Positions 1-10,900 of a stretch of 64,000 nucleotides of DNA are shown here, one piece after another. Source of the stretch: Tuctoria greenei (taxonomy: Eukaryota; Streptophyta; Magnoliopsida; Poales; Poaceae). Numbering within the stretch: position 1 is the first letter of the stretch; the number at the start of each line of letters is the position of its first letter. The notes under the pieces were generated by a model that did not search any database, was not told the origin of the DNA, and saw only the letters and a list, made by a program, of their open reading frames with translations. Made by a program: the position numbers and the translations under genes. The stretch is taken from contig JAYESD010000007.1 of the NCBI GenBank assembly GCA_036927565.1, positions 7,461,644 to 7,525,643 on the forward strand. Reading direction: 5' to 3'.

Positions 1-1
1 T

Positions 2-2158
2 GGTAAGAAACCCAATGTTTCTTACTTTCGTGTTTTTGGTTGCAAGTGTTATATCCTCAACAAGAAGCCTAGGACTTCGAAGTTCGCTTCAAAGTCCGAT
101 GAGGGTTTCTTGCTTGGATATGACTCAAACACTCATGCGTACCGTGTGTTCAACAAATCCTCCGGAATTGTTGAAGTAGCATGTGACGTGGTGTTTGACG
201 AAACCAATGGCTCTCAAGTGCAGCAAGTTGATCAACATGCCCTTGATCAAGAGGAACCTCCACTAGAAGCTCTAAGGAGAATGGCACTTGGAGATGTTCG
301 CCCACAAGAACCATCTCAAAGTTCAAGTGACCATCCTCTCTATGAAGTAGGTCAAAACCCCATTGGACAAGTTGAAGACCCTCTAGATGCTCCCCAAAGT
401 GATAATGAGAATGAAGATCAAGGGGGAGGCATGAATCAAGGGGGAGACCAAAGTGAAGAAGATGAACCAAGTAATTCAAGAGGTCAACCCCCGCATCCTC
501 GTGTTCATCAAAGTGTTCAACGGGACCATCCCGTTGACAACATTCTAGGAGATATCACAAAAGGAGTAACAACACGCTCACGTGTTGCAAACTTTTGTGA
601 GCATTTCTCTTTTGTCTCATCCTTGGAACCACATAAGGTTGAAGATGCCTTAAGGGATCCGGATTGGGTAGTTGCCATGCAAGAGGAGCTCAACAACTTT
701 GAAAGGAACAAGGTTTGGGAGCTTGTCAAGCGCCCTCAAGCTAACGTTGTTGGAACCAAGTGGGTGTTTCGCAACAAACAAGATGAGCATGGCGTGGTAA
801 CTAGGAACAAGGCACGACTTGTGGCAAAAGGATACTCACAAGTTGAGGGATTGGACTTTGATGAGACATTTGCCCCCGTAGCTAGGCTTGAGTCAATTCG
901 GATATTACTAGCCTTTGCTACTCATCATGACTTCAAACTCTACCAAATGGATGTTAAGAGTGCATTCCTTAATGGCCCAATCAAGGAAGAAGTTTATGTA
1001 GAGCAACCTCCAGGGTTTGAAGATCAAAACTATCCTAACCATGTTTACAAATTGCGAAAGGCTCTTTATGGTCTCAAGCAAGCTCCTAGAGCTTGGTATG
1101 AGTGCTTAAGAGACTTTCTAGTTGAAAATGGTTTTAGGATAGGAAAAGCGGATTATACCCTTTTCACAAAGCACTTCAACGAGGATCTTTTTGTGTGCCA
1201 AATATATGTGGATGACATCATATTTGGTTCCACAAATAAGGTGTTTTGTGACGAGTTCTCCAAGATAATGACGGAGAGGTTTGAAATGTCCATGATGGGT
1301 GAGTTGAAGTTCTTTCTAGGATTTCAAGTGAAACAACTCAAAGAAGGGACGTTCATAAGTCAAACTAAGTATACTCAAGATATTCTAAAAAAGTTTGACA
1401 TGGACAAAGCAAAACCCATCAAAACCCCTATGGGGACAAATGGACACCTAGACCTAAATGAGGACGGTCCAAGTGTGGATCAAAAGCTATATAGGTCTAT
1501 GATCGGATCACTTCTCTATCTTTGTGCATCTAGGCCCGATATCATGCTAAGTGTGTGTATGTGTGCACGCTTTCAAGCAGCACCCAAGGCTTGTCATTTG
1601 ACCGCCGTTAAAAGGATCTTGAGATATCTTGTACACACACCTACCCTAGGACTTTGGTACCCCAAAGGATCCAAGTTTAACCTCATCGGATATTCCGATG
1701 CGGACTATGCGGGGTGCAAAGTTGATAGGAAGAGCACATCGGGTACGTGCCAATTCTTAGGTCGATCTCTTGTGTCTTGGTCCTCTAAGAAGCAAAACTC
1801 TATTGCTCTCTCCACCGCCGAAGCGGAATATGTTGCAGCCGGAAGTTGTTGTGCACAACTTCTTTGGATGCGACAAACTCTTAGGGATTATGGGATTAAC
1901 TTGCGCAACATTCCACTCTTGTGTGACAACGAGAGTGCCATCAAGATAGCCCATAATCCGGTGGAGCACTCTAGAACCAAACACATAGATATTCGACACC
2001 ATTTCTTGCGAGATCACTCAATGAAGGGAGATATTGTGATTTCTCATGTGAGGACGGAACATCAACTCGCGGATATCTTTACAAAGCCTCTTGACGAGAA
2101 GCGTTTCTGTGAGCTAAGAAGTGAGCTCAACGTGTTGGATTCTCGGAATGTGGCTTAA
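2..2158 (+). CDS. Copia pol polyprotein, C-terminal part (integrase end, RT, RNase H)
   Basis: The frame is open from base 2, so this is the tail of a longer polyprotein; the first methionine at 110 is not a real start. The segment before it (FRVFGCKCYI, then DEGFLLGYD) is the end of a copia integrase. Reverse transcriptase follows, with QMDVKSAFLNG, YGLKQAPRAWY and the catalytic YVDD in CQIYVDDIIFGST. RNase H follows, with SDADYAGC, RKSTSG, STAEAEY and CDNESA, and the last conserved block is TKHIDIRHHFLRD. The frame has no stop or shift over 719 codons, unlike every other pol in the window, which suggests a fairly recent insertion. It copies element RNA into DNA inside virus-like particles. 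Confidence 0.93.
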   Translation, partial: GKKPNVSYFRVFGCKCYILNKKPRTSKFASKSDEGFLLGYDSNTHAYRVFNKSSGIVEVACDVVFDETNGSQVQQVDQHALDQEEPPLEALRRMALGDVRPQEPSQSSSDHPLYEVGQNPIGQVEDPLDAPQSDNENEDQGGGMNQGGDQSEEDEPSNSRGQPPHPRVHQSVQRDHPVDNILGDITKGVTTRSRVANFCEHFSFVSSLEPHKVEDALRDPDWVVAMQEELNNFERNKVWELVKRPQANVVGTKWVFRNKQDEHGVVTRNKARLVAKGYSQVEGLDFDETFAPVARLESIRILLAFATHHDFKLYQMDVKSAFLNGPIKEEVYVEQPPGFEDQNYPNHVYKLRKALYGLKQAPRAWYECLRDFLVENGFRIGKADYTLFTKHFNEDLFVCQIYVDDIIFGSTNKVFCDEFSKIMTERFEMSMMGELKFFLGFQVKQLKEGTFISQTKYTQDILKKFDMDKAKPIKTPMGTNGHLDLNEDGPSVDQKLYRSMIGSLLYLCASRPDIMLSVCMCARFQAAPKACHLTAVKRILRYLVHTPTLGLWYPKGSKFNLIGYSDADYAGCKVDRKSTSGTCQFLGRSLVSWSSKKQNSIALSTAEAEYVAAGSCCAQLLWMRQTLRDYGINLRNIPLLCDNESAIKIAHNPVEHSRTKHIDIRHHFLRDHSMKGDIVISHVRTEHQLADIFTKPLDEKRFCELRSELNVLDSRNVA

Positions 2159-3124
2159 ACCACATTCCTCATATACTTTGAGCCACATTTCGAAAAACTC
2201 CTCTCTATGTCGATTTCTCCTCAAATTTGTTTGAGAAATCTATTTTCTTCATGAAAATGTTCATGAGTTGTTCTTTATTGACTCATAATCATGTTTGTCA
2301 TGTTTTCCTTGCTATATCTGTCCAAAAGGACTTATCTTTATGGGCATAACCCATATATATTGTTTTTCAGCCCAGCTTGACCAGACTAGTCCGCCCCCAT
2401 GGCCGGACAAGTCCGGGTCAGACTAGTCCGCGGCTAGTCCGCACACCGGACTAGTCCGGCCTTCCACCGGACAAGTCCGGACCCGGACTAGTCTGGGTCT
2501 GGTCCGCAGACCGGACTAGTCCGGCCCCTCAACTGGACTAGTCCGGCCCTTGGGGACTTAAACCCCCAGGCGGCCCGGACCCCCTCTCTCTCTCTCTCAT
2601 TTGACTCTCAAGCTTCCACGCGCGCACAACCGCCCCCAAATCGGCGATTTTGCGCTCCAACCACCAAAACTCAACTCCAATCCACGCATCGAAGTCCTTG
2701 GGAGTGAGGGATCACTTCCCCGCGCTCCACCTTCGAGATCCACGCCGATTTCGACGACTCAAGCGGATTTTTGAAGGTATTTCACCGTTCCTCAAAAACT
2801 AGCCCCATTCTTGATTCTTCAAGTTTTTGATAGGAACACCTTCATTAATGTTGTTCTATACACCCTTGCGATCATAGCCTAGGAGTATTGCGCTTTGGTT
2901 CACAAATTTTTCGATGAATCGATTAGGGTTAGGGTTCTTCCTGTGTAACCCGGACTAGTCCGGCCACCAGGCGGACAAGTCCGGCCGGCGGACTAGTCCG
3001 GCCCTGGGGCGGACAAGTCCGGTTTGCACAGGGCAAACCCTACTTCTAGTTGGTTCTCGAGATCTTTTCGGCAATACTTCTTCTTCCTAGGCTCATATCT
3101 TCCTCTCTCCATCCTTTGCACAGA
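2159..3124 (+). promoter_or_regulatory. Leader before the C1 third frame, with U3-type dyad repeats
   Basis: This non-coding stretch separates pol from the third frame. It holds about a dozen copies or near-copies of the dyad CGGACTAGTCCG and the variant CGGACAAGTCCG in two groups: 2382 to about 2546 and 2951-3022. A TTAAA at 2558-2562 directly follows the first group. The C1 LTR has the same arrangement: many dyads, then TATA, then a few dyads much further on. By analogy I infer an internal promoter for the third frame. That is inference; no transcript start can be seen. Confidence 0.55.
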
Positions 3125-4913
3125 ATGTCGAACTCCGAGCGCTCTCCTCCGCGTGTCAACCTCGAGGGGCGTACCAAGGCCCAAATTGCCGAGGCTCGGA
3201 CTAAGGATGCGAATGGAGGTGCAGAAGGCCAAGGAGGAAAGAAAGCTCAAGGCATTCGAAGCATCCAAGGTGGCTGCGAGCATCTACAATGAGGATGAAG
3301 CCATTGCCCGTGCCACCGCAGAATCACTGAATGAGCTGCGAAAGAAGAAAAGAGAGGATAGGGAGGCTCACAACTCCAGGGCCGCTGAGGCCAATGCCCC
3401 CAAACGGAAGAAACTCGTCACCGTTGGCGAGAAGGCGAAGGGCAAGGAGCCAGCCCAAATGGAACCTGAGCCCAGGGTCGAGCGTGACCCCAAGAAGGGA
3501 AAGGCTCCGGCTCCAGTCGAGCCGAAGAAGAAGAAGCCCTCCATCAAGGTGCCAGCCAAGAAGGCACTCGGAGGAGTGTTGATTCGTGAACAAGGGAAAG
3601 CTCAGGCTGTTGAGCCTCTGGTGATGCACAGTCCAGCACGTAATCCAAACCGTCAGCCCAACCTCTCAGCTAACACTTTCAAAGGAAAAGGAGCTGAGAA
3701 GGCCAGGAGGCTCAGAGACGAGAATGTCTATAGGTATGAGAGGTCCACCGCCGACCCTCGGTTCTGGTGTGACTTCCACTGCGATTACTATCGCCTTGTC
3801 TACATGAAGATGAAGACTCCTGTGACTGATGCCCAGTGGGTTGACTGGGACTACATGGCTCATAAGAAGCATGCTGCATTTGATGCTGTGATCAATGCAG
3901 CGGAAAGACATGGAATCAAGGATATCATGAGTTTCCAGTACGACTGGAACATTGAGGTGGTTGTCCAGTTCTACACAACCGTCTACTTTCACTCCTTTGG
4001 CAATCGCCGGATGACATGGATGACAAATGGAGAGCAGTACACTGTCACATTTGAAGACTTCGCCAAGATTCTAGGATTGGAGGAACACCTTGAGCATGAG
4101 ATCATCATCTCTAACCTCAAGGCCCTAGATCGAGATGCCCTTGACTTCATGTATCCAGACCATCTTCCTTATGAGGCAGGACTGGCAAGAAATATCAAGC
4201 CATTTTTCAGTGTGCTCAACCGCCTCCTTCGGAAGACCATTGCCCCGAAGGATGGAGATGCCGGAGTCATCCAGGGCAACCTGAGGCATTTGCTTGTGCT
4301 GATAGATGGGGAAGAAAGCTTCAACCTAGCTGAATACATCTTTGATGACATCTTCAATATATCTCATACCCCCAACAGGTCTTGTGGCTATGCTCCTTAT
4401 GTGATGTGCATAATTGAGAAAGTCTCCGGAATTACCTTCCAGAAGGATGTTTCACATAAGAGACTGCGTCGTCAGATTCCCCCACCTCTGCCTGTTCCTC
4501 CTCGGCGCAAGAATGCTGATCCTCCGTCTCGCCCAGTGGCGCCTCCGTCTCCGCCTCCGCCTCAGTCCATGAGTGCGTTCTTCTAATGCTTCAAGGCCAT
4601 CTTCACCTCGTGCCGGAAGCAAGAGATTCGCGCTCAAAGGGCACACAAGCGTCAAGAAAAATACCTTAAGGCGGTGTGCGACAAGCTGGAGGTCCCGATG
4701 TCCTCTCCGGAGGTGAGTGATGGGGAGATCACTCCATTCCCCAACTTCACCGCCGATGAGCTCGCCCAGCTCCAAGAGGATGGAAGCTCCTCTCGGGCTG
4801 CTCCCTCGGCAAGGAACTCCGACGACGACGACGACGACGATGCCGATGATCATGAGGACGACATCGAAGATTCCGAGGCCACGGAGAGTGGAAGTGGCGA
4901 AGACGAGGACTAG
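3125..4913 (+). pseudogene. C1 third open reading frame (plant transposon domain protein), broken
   Basis: The likely start is the ATG at 3125 (MSNSERSPPRVNLEG). The reading shifts frame near 3205-3215 into a lysine/glutamate-rich stretch. A globular domain follows, with DPRFWCDFHCDYY and FYTTVYFHSFGNRRMTW. An in-frame TAA stands at 4584-4586, after which the same frame continues to an acidic tail ending at 4911-4913. The same domain, including the FYTT...Y block, occurs in the third frame of C2. It resembles the uncharacterised 'putative plant transposon protein' family found in the env position of SIRE-type elements. I see no membrane segment or signal peptide, so an envelope role is not supported. 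Function unknown. Confidence 0.7.
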
Positions 4914-4964
4914 TTCTTAGGTCTTAGTTTCCTCCCTTCTTTTCCTTTTTGGTGCCTTGATGCC

Positions 4965-4976
4965 AAAGGGGGAGAG
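4965..4976 (+). other. Internal polypurine tract of C1
   Basis: The tract AAAGGGGGAGAG follows the words TTGATGCC about 50 bp after the third-frame stop. The same words and tract occur at the matching place in C2 (60485). It resembles the priming tract beside the LTR but lies 370 bp upstream of it. Confidence 0.5.
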
Positions 4977-5328
4977 TTAAGGGGGTTAATCGTTTGTGGG
5001 CGTGTTTGTGATTTGTGGACTTGTTTTGTAATATATTCATGCTCTTGGATGTTTACATTTGTGCAAGACTTGTTAATGTCGTTTAATCTCAATATAATGC
5101 TCTAATTGTCAATCATTTGATTATATTGATGCTCTTCATGTCTTGTCACAATAGTTGAACACATCACGTAGGCACCCCACCATAACGTGTGTGGGTATGA
5201 AAGATCTCCTCCACCTCTTTTACATGTTGCATACATTGAGGGGGAGTCATTCATACGCACACAAGTTATGAAAACCAATTTTAATACTCTTAATTGTTGA
5301 AGGACTTAATGTGTTGTCATCAATCACC

Positions 5329-5342
5329 AAAAAGGGGGAGAT
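5329..5342 (+). other. Polypurine tract beside the C1 3' LTR
   Basis: AAAAAGGGGGAGAT ends exactly at the LTR start (TGAAAGT) and is the expected plus-strand priming site. The preceding 30 or so bases are nearly identical in C2. Confidence 0.85.
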
Positions 5343-5651
5343 TGAAAGTGCATCTAGGTTCCCCGTGGGTTTTGGATGATTGATGACGACAATTAAGTCG
5401 CTAATGAGCTCAAGTGATCCTAGCACAGGTGTGGACTCGATCGGAGACGCAAACCCTCAAAAAGGAAAAGGAAGGAAACGGAGTCAACTCGAAGCGTGGA
5501 AACTAGGGTTTCTAGCGTGTTGAGTTAGACTAGCCGTAGAAATAGGAGGGTGCGTGTGTAAAGTGCATTGAGATCAAGTTTGGGAGCTCAAAGTGGTTTA
5601 TAGGTCAAACCTATGAAAGAGATGAGTGAATGAGTGGTCTGGCTGTAGGGC

Positions 5652-6184
5652 CGGACTAGTCCGTGCAGGTGGCCGGACTAGTCCGTTCCTGGCCGGCCAA
5701 GTCCGTTTCTGGCCGGACCAGAAGGGTCTGACTGAGATCGGACTAGTCCGTTTGTGGCCGGACTAGTCCGGGTAGCTGTGAGTGGGTTTTGGGGATGAAG
5801 TCCCAAAATCACGGACTTGTCCGTTTTGGACCGGACCAAGAGGTCCTGAGTGAGAACGGACTAGTCCGCCCGTGGGGCCGGACTAGTCTGGGTTGGCCAG
5901 GAAAAGGTGCTTCTGTGGCTAAGTCTGGGAGGACCGGACTAGTCCGCCCTAGGGGCCGGACTAGTCCGTGGTCCTCAGACTAGTCCGTTTTCACACGGAG
6001 CAAAAGGCTCTGTGTGAGATCGGACTAGTCCGGTGTTGACCGGACTAGTCCGTTCTGGAAGTGACCGTTTGAATTTGAAGTTTGGTGGGTAGCGTGACGA
6101 TAGTGTGTCAGCTGTCGGGACCTGACAAAGGGGTCAGTGGTCCCCTAGGCCGGACTAGTCCGGGCCAGTGGCCGGACTAGTCCG
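5652..6184. repeat. Dyad array in C1 U3 (CGGACTAGTCCG)
   Basis: About thirteen copies of a 12-bp self-complementary word at irregular spacing (roughly 10-100 bp). Most are perfect; a few have one change (for example AGACTAGTCCG or CGGACTAGTCTG). The last copy ends 38 bp before the TATA box. Since each copy is its own reverse complement, strand has no meaning. Confidence 0.9.
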
Positions 6185-6222
6185 CCCTTTTGCTGAAGTC
6201 AGCAGATTGGGCTTGGGACCCC

Positions 6223-6230
6223 TATAAAAG
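6223..6230 (+). promoter_or_regulatory. TATA box of the C1 LTR
   Basis: TATAAAAG stands at the expected U3 position, shortly after the dyad array, and is followed by a GC-rich start region. Confidence 0.75.
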
Positions 6231-7002
6231 GGGGACCCCCGGCCTCATTTCGAATACCTTTGGAAAAACTCAAACCCTAGCGCCGCCACAGCCAACTTGG
6301 AGCACTCCTAAGCCTCCTTCTTGCCTACTTTCCCTCTAAAACTAATTCTTGAGTGGATTAGGGTTTAGTGAGGTGGAGAAGAGGAAGAACATCGCGCTTG
6401 TGCTCCCGGTTTGATCTCTTGCACTCGTTGAGTCTTTGTGGGCTGTGTATTGAGTTTGTTTTATTGTGTTGATCATCTTTGTGGTGTGGGAGCCTCAGTT
6501 TGTGAGAAGCCCCAACGAACTTTGTAATCACCATTGTGATTAGTGGAGAACCAAGTTAGGCCCGTGCGGTAAACTTGGTGAGGGAAGGGTTGTTGGACCC
6601 GGTCCTTTTGTGGACTCCTCAACGGGGACGTAGATTCCTTGTGTGGAATCGAACCTCGGGATAAAATCCTTACCCCCTTGTGTTCTTCGCATTCATTCTA
6701 TTGATTACTTTGTTCTAGGGTTGGTAGTCTCGTTTCATACTCCGCATTGCTACAAACTTGTGGAAACTTGACTTGCTCTTGTGTAGGTTGTTGCTCAACT
6801 TGACCTAAACATATACTCACTTGTAGCAAAGAGAAAATTCCCTAAAACTTGCTAGAAACATCTTTTTAGGGTTATTCACGCAAGCTGACCGGACTAGTCC
6901 GCCCCCTGACCGGACTAGTCCGCCCCCTGTGATTTAATCTCGTTTTATTAAGTCATTTGCAGGTCGATTAGCCTATTCACCCCCCCCTCTAGGCAACTTT
7001 CA

Positions 7003-7709
7003 CTCCCTTCTGTTATCATCGGTCAAGTTCACTTTAGCTGATGTCACTGTGTCAGATATGACTGTTGTTAGACCGATGTTGTACTTGTCTTCTCATCGGA
7101 TGATCCGGTGGCACTTCCTCCAGAATTGGTTCAAATTGATGCTTACTGGAGTGATTGACCGATGTGTTTAAGGTTGTACATCGGATGATCCGGTGCTACA
7201 CTTGGTCCAAGGATGTTGCTTACTGCATTGATGGACCGATGTAACATTGCCCTTAACATCGGATGATCCAGTGAGTACTTGGTTCTGAGGTCTTCTTCTT
7301 TTGCTGAACCAACTCGATCGATGTGTTGTTCTCTGGAAACATCGGTTGATCCGGTGAGTTGATTTTGTTTGCTTCGAGTTGTTCTGAGTGATTCTTTTGT
7401 ATTTTGCTCGATTGACCTCTTAGACATTTTATGGAGATATTCTTCTGATGATTGTCAAGCATTGAGTGTTGTCAATTATGGTTGAATAACTTTGACATAT
7501 GAGCTTTTACTTCTAATCTTCATAAAATGATTGATCTCATAAAATGATTGTTTAGGGGTCTCCAATGATCAGTGGTTGATGTTCATATTCATATTGATTT
7601 CATTTGATTGAGTGATATGAGAGACCTTGCATCCACAAATTCATTAGTAAAATCCAATGGTTGTCATTAATCACCGAAACCATACCTTAAGGGGGCCTAG
7701 ATGCTTTCA
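7003..7709 (-). mobile_element. LTR fragment of the C2 copia family, cut by C1
   Basis: On the minus strand it begins TGAAAGCATCTAGG at 7709 and matches the C2 LTRs at 52390 and 60833, including the paired words around CCGGATCATCCGATG and ACATCGGTC. It stops at 7003, where C1 was inserted; the C2 LTR sequence resumes in register right at that junction (CTCCCTTTCAGTTATC in C2, CTCCCTTCTGTTATC here). The rest, if present, lies left of C1 outside the window, so solo LTR or element end cannot be decided. Confidence 0.85.
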
Positions 7710-7963
7710 GGGCAGCAATCCTACGGTTTGGTACGTAACCTCCAGTGGACATGCGGGCGGTTCTCCTGACGTTGGCTATCTACAATTTTGGAACAGGAGA
7801 GTGTCAGTAATAAAACAAATTAAGGAGTAAGTGGAACAAGTACAAGGTAAATAATACAATGAAATTTTCACAATTAATAATATTTGAAAATAGTAAAGTC
7901 CTTAAATCGTCCTTTTTCTATCTAGGCTTGCGTCCTACGGGCAACACGGCTCGGATACCACTT
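7710..7963 (-). mobile_element. Gypsy element leader and first codons of gag, cut off
   Basis: Reading the minus strand from the LTR edge, a primer binding site (7949-7960) is followed by an AT-rich leader and then an ATG at 7752 opening a short frame (MSTGGYVPNRRIAA) that runs into the copia LTR fragment at 7709. This is the expected layout of a gypsy 5' end. The rest of gag-pol would lie left of the window. Confidence 0.6.
7949..7960 (-). other. Primer binding site of the gypsy element
   Basis: On the minus strand TGGTATCCGAGC starts three bases after the LTR end. It differs by one base from the initiator-methionine tRNA complement TGGTATCAGAGC that is standard in plant elements and perfect in C2. 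Confidence 0.75.
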
Positions 7964-10900
7964 TGTCACACCTGGTAATAAGAAGACAACCAGATGCTTT
8001 CCACATGTATGCCAGGATCAGTTCAACTCATACATGTGTAGACGAAAGTGAAATACCATAAATAATGCCATGTTCGAGTGCATCACCTTATTAGATAAAT
8101 GACCTTCCAGATCTAAAAGAAAAGTACATAAGCAGCGGAAAAACGTATAAAAGGGCTCCAAACACATGCATTGCACGGGGGAGCGCCAGCCTAAAACATC
8201 TCATCGGGGTCTCCGTAGAAGTCCTGGTTCTCCACCTCTTCGGCTTCGTAGACTAGGGGGGAAATATGCAACTAATAAGTTTGAGTACCAACGGTACTCG
8301 CAAGTTGGGAAGTTATGACATGTGGTTCACAACAAGGAAGGCAAATAATAGGTAAAACACTATAGCAGTTACAACCTACTCTTAATGTTATTAAGCACCT
8401 ACATCTAGGTGAAATTCCCAACCAACATCCCAATATAACCAGGTAAGACCAAACCCAAACCATCCATTATGTAACCATGTGCTAATTATGAATTTGGTTC
8501 CAAGCCGCTCGTGTCCGTGAGCACGGCTGTCTAGACAGTTTGACAAGACTCTGCGGAGTGTGTATCCTTTACCCACAGTTCGTGATTTCATCCCCTGTTG
8601 CCAGGTGGACTTAGGTAAACCTCCCTGATGCCCGTGGTAGCTAATCACATTACACACTTCCGAAGGTGTGTGGCCAGGAGATCACTACGAGGTGTTTCCG
8701 ATGGTTCTCCCGACTTGTAATGGGTACTCTAAGGTTTCACCGCTCTGGCACCTGGAGTCTATTTTCCCTCTGCCAGGAGAAGCCCCCTCCTGAGCCATGC
8801 GGATCCCAAGGAAGAACCCATTCCCCGCCCGTTCAATTACCTATGCTACATCGGGAGAGACCAAATTACTAAACCAAGTTGTCCCATATACAATTCTGTG
8901 GTGATACTAAAAGGCTCAGCAACTTCTTCCATAAACCGGTCCTTAGAATCCGATAGGTGTCAAGCCCCAAACCAAGGTCTTGTGCACGCATGCACCAATC
9001 CATACAAAACTCCTATCAGATTCCTATCTACTAAATTCAAATATTGCCATCAATTCATGAATCATAATACATCAAATGTAACTTGTAGATAAATAGACCA
9101 TATTTCAATTAAGCATGGCTAAGCGTAAACTAATTAATAGTAAGACACCCAAACCAAGCGACAAGGAATTATTGGGAAAAACAAGGGAAACATAGCATAA
9201 GATTCACATTTTAATTTAGCATGCATCTAACTAAGACTTAACAAAAAGGGTGCAAGATGGTCAAGGAACTTGCCTCCAAATTGAGCCTGGTGGTCGACGG
9301 GAAATTGCTGCTCTTGAAGATTAATGTCGGTTATTGCCCCGTCTCTAGTTTTACGACGATGCATGAAATAACAACATACAATAAGAACACATAGAATGCA
9401 GCATTTCAAATAAACATAAATTCCTACACAAAAAGTGATTTTATGGTTAATTTAAATTATAGGCATAAACCAATTATTGAGAATTTAGAGTTAAATGAAA
9501 TATATTGAGTAACACATATTTTTAACAAATTTTTACACCATTTTTACATTTATTGGAAACCTATTATTAGTTTCTAGAAAATTTTCTCCTTCAAAATATG
9601 CTTAAAATATATTTATGACACAAAATGTACATTTTATAATTTTTACACTATTTTTAATAATTGTTTCTATGTGCAAATCAATTTTTATGAATTAAATACA
9701 CTTAAAAAGTATTTTATGATTAATTCAGTAATTTAAATGAATTAATAAAAATAATACAGAAATGTAAATAAATTAAACATATTTAAATCTATTTTTATTA
9801 TTATTTTATATAAATTAAGTACTTTTACTTAATTTCTAGAACTATTAGGGGCTTTTCTGTAAAAACAGAACTGTTCTAGAGGCTAAAAACAATTTTTATT
9901 AAGTCCAGGGATTATTCTACAATTTTCCAAAATTTATTTGCTATTTTATAATATTCCAGGGGCTTTAAAACACTTTTTATTTATTTATCCAGTAATTTCC
10001 TAATTTCTAGAAAGTCCAGGTTGGATTTTATAAGTTTTTGGACCAATCTGCAATAAGTTTAAAAAGTTCAGGGGCTTCTTTGTTAATCTACCAACGGCTA
10101 AGGAGATTTGAACGTGGGCCGTGGGATTTAAAATGGACGGTCCAGATTTAAAAGGTCGAAGGGGTACGAGGTGTTTTAATCTCGGCCGTTGAATCAAAAT
10201 GAACAACCGACAAAGGGCCACGTCGCCCCGAATGACGGGAGCGACGGCGCAGGGCGGCACACGACGGCGGTGACGTGCGCGCGGCGGCGGACTCGCCGGC
10301 GGCGACCAAAACGCGCGTTGCAGAGGCTATGGGGCACATTTAAATGCTGAATAAGGAAGGGGGGAGCGAGGGGGTCTCACCACTGAGGGTCGAGCGGCCG
10401 GAAATTGGACGGAGACCGATCGGCGACGAGGTGGCGTGGCGGAGCTCGTCGGCGCCCGACGAAGTCGGCGACGCAGAGGCGTTCTCCCCCGACGAAGATG
10501 TCCGGCGCGATCCTGAGAACACGACAAAGGTGTTAGGCTAGTTTTCGAGGCGAGGAATCGGGTGGAACGACGGGAACACGGCCGACATTACCGAGCTCGA
10601 CGGCGTTAGGGTTTCGATGTCGGGAATGGTGAAATCCGAGAGGGGACGATCGAGTTTTATAGGGGTTCCGGGGAAGAAACGTTTGGCGCCATCATTGGCC
10701 ACTTTCCCACGCTTGATTGAGGTGAAACGGCCGGCATTGAATCGGGTGAGTGGGCGGCGGCGATGGCGCGTGCGTTACCGCGCGTGCGAAGCGGCGGGGA
10801 CGAAGGACCTGACAGGCGGGGCCGGCTGGTAGCGGGAGGAGAGAGGTGGTGCGGGAGCAGGTGGAGCAGGCCGACGCGGGGAAGGGAGGGGAGTTGGGCC

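Larger units (their letters stand above)
1..7002 (+). mobile_element. C1: SIRE-like Ty1/copia retrotransposon, 3' part
   Basis: The 5' part lies before the window. Order on the plus strand: end of integrase, reverse transcriptase and RNase H, a non-coding leader with dyad repeats, a third open reading frame, two purine tracts, then a 1660-bp LTR. Integrase before reverse transcriptase is the copia order; an extra frame after pol is typical of the SIRE/Maximus lineage. The element ends TG...CA at 7002 and the sequence continues in a different copia LTR, so it inserted there. The target duplication cannot be checked because the left end is outside the window. Confidence 0.9.
5343..7002 (+). repeat. 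C1 3' LTR
   Basis: The LTR runs from TGAAAGTGCATC to GGCAACTTTCA; the terminal TGAAAGT/ACTTTCA are inverted copies. U3 carries about thirteen dyads of the CGGACTAGTCCG type between 5652 and 6184. A TATA box follows at 6223-6230, and two more perfect dyads lie at 6890-6901 and 6911-6922. A C-rich run precedes the end, as in the two other copia LTR families of this window, with which it also shares the start GCATCTAGG. The left partner LTR is outside the window. Confidence 0.92.

Noticed and set aside
5652..6184. CRISPR-like array of short repeats
   Set aside because: Spacing is irregular, the repeats are only 12 bp and self-complementary, and they lie in the U3 region of a plant LTR.
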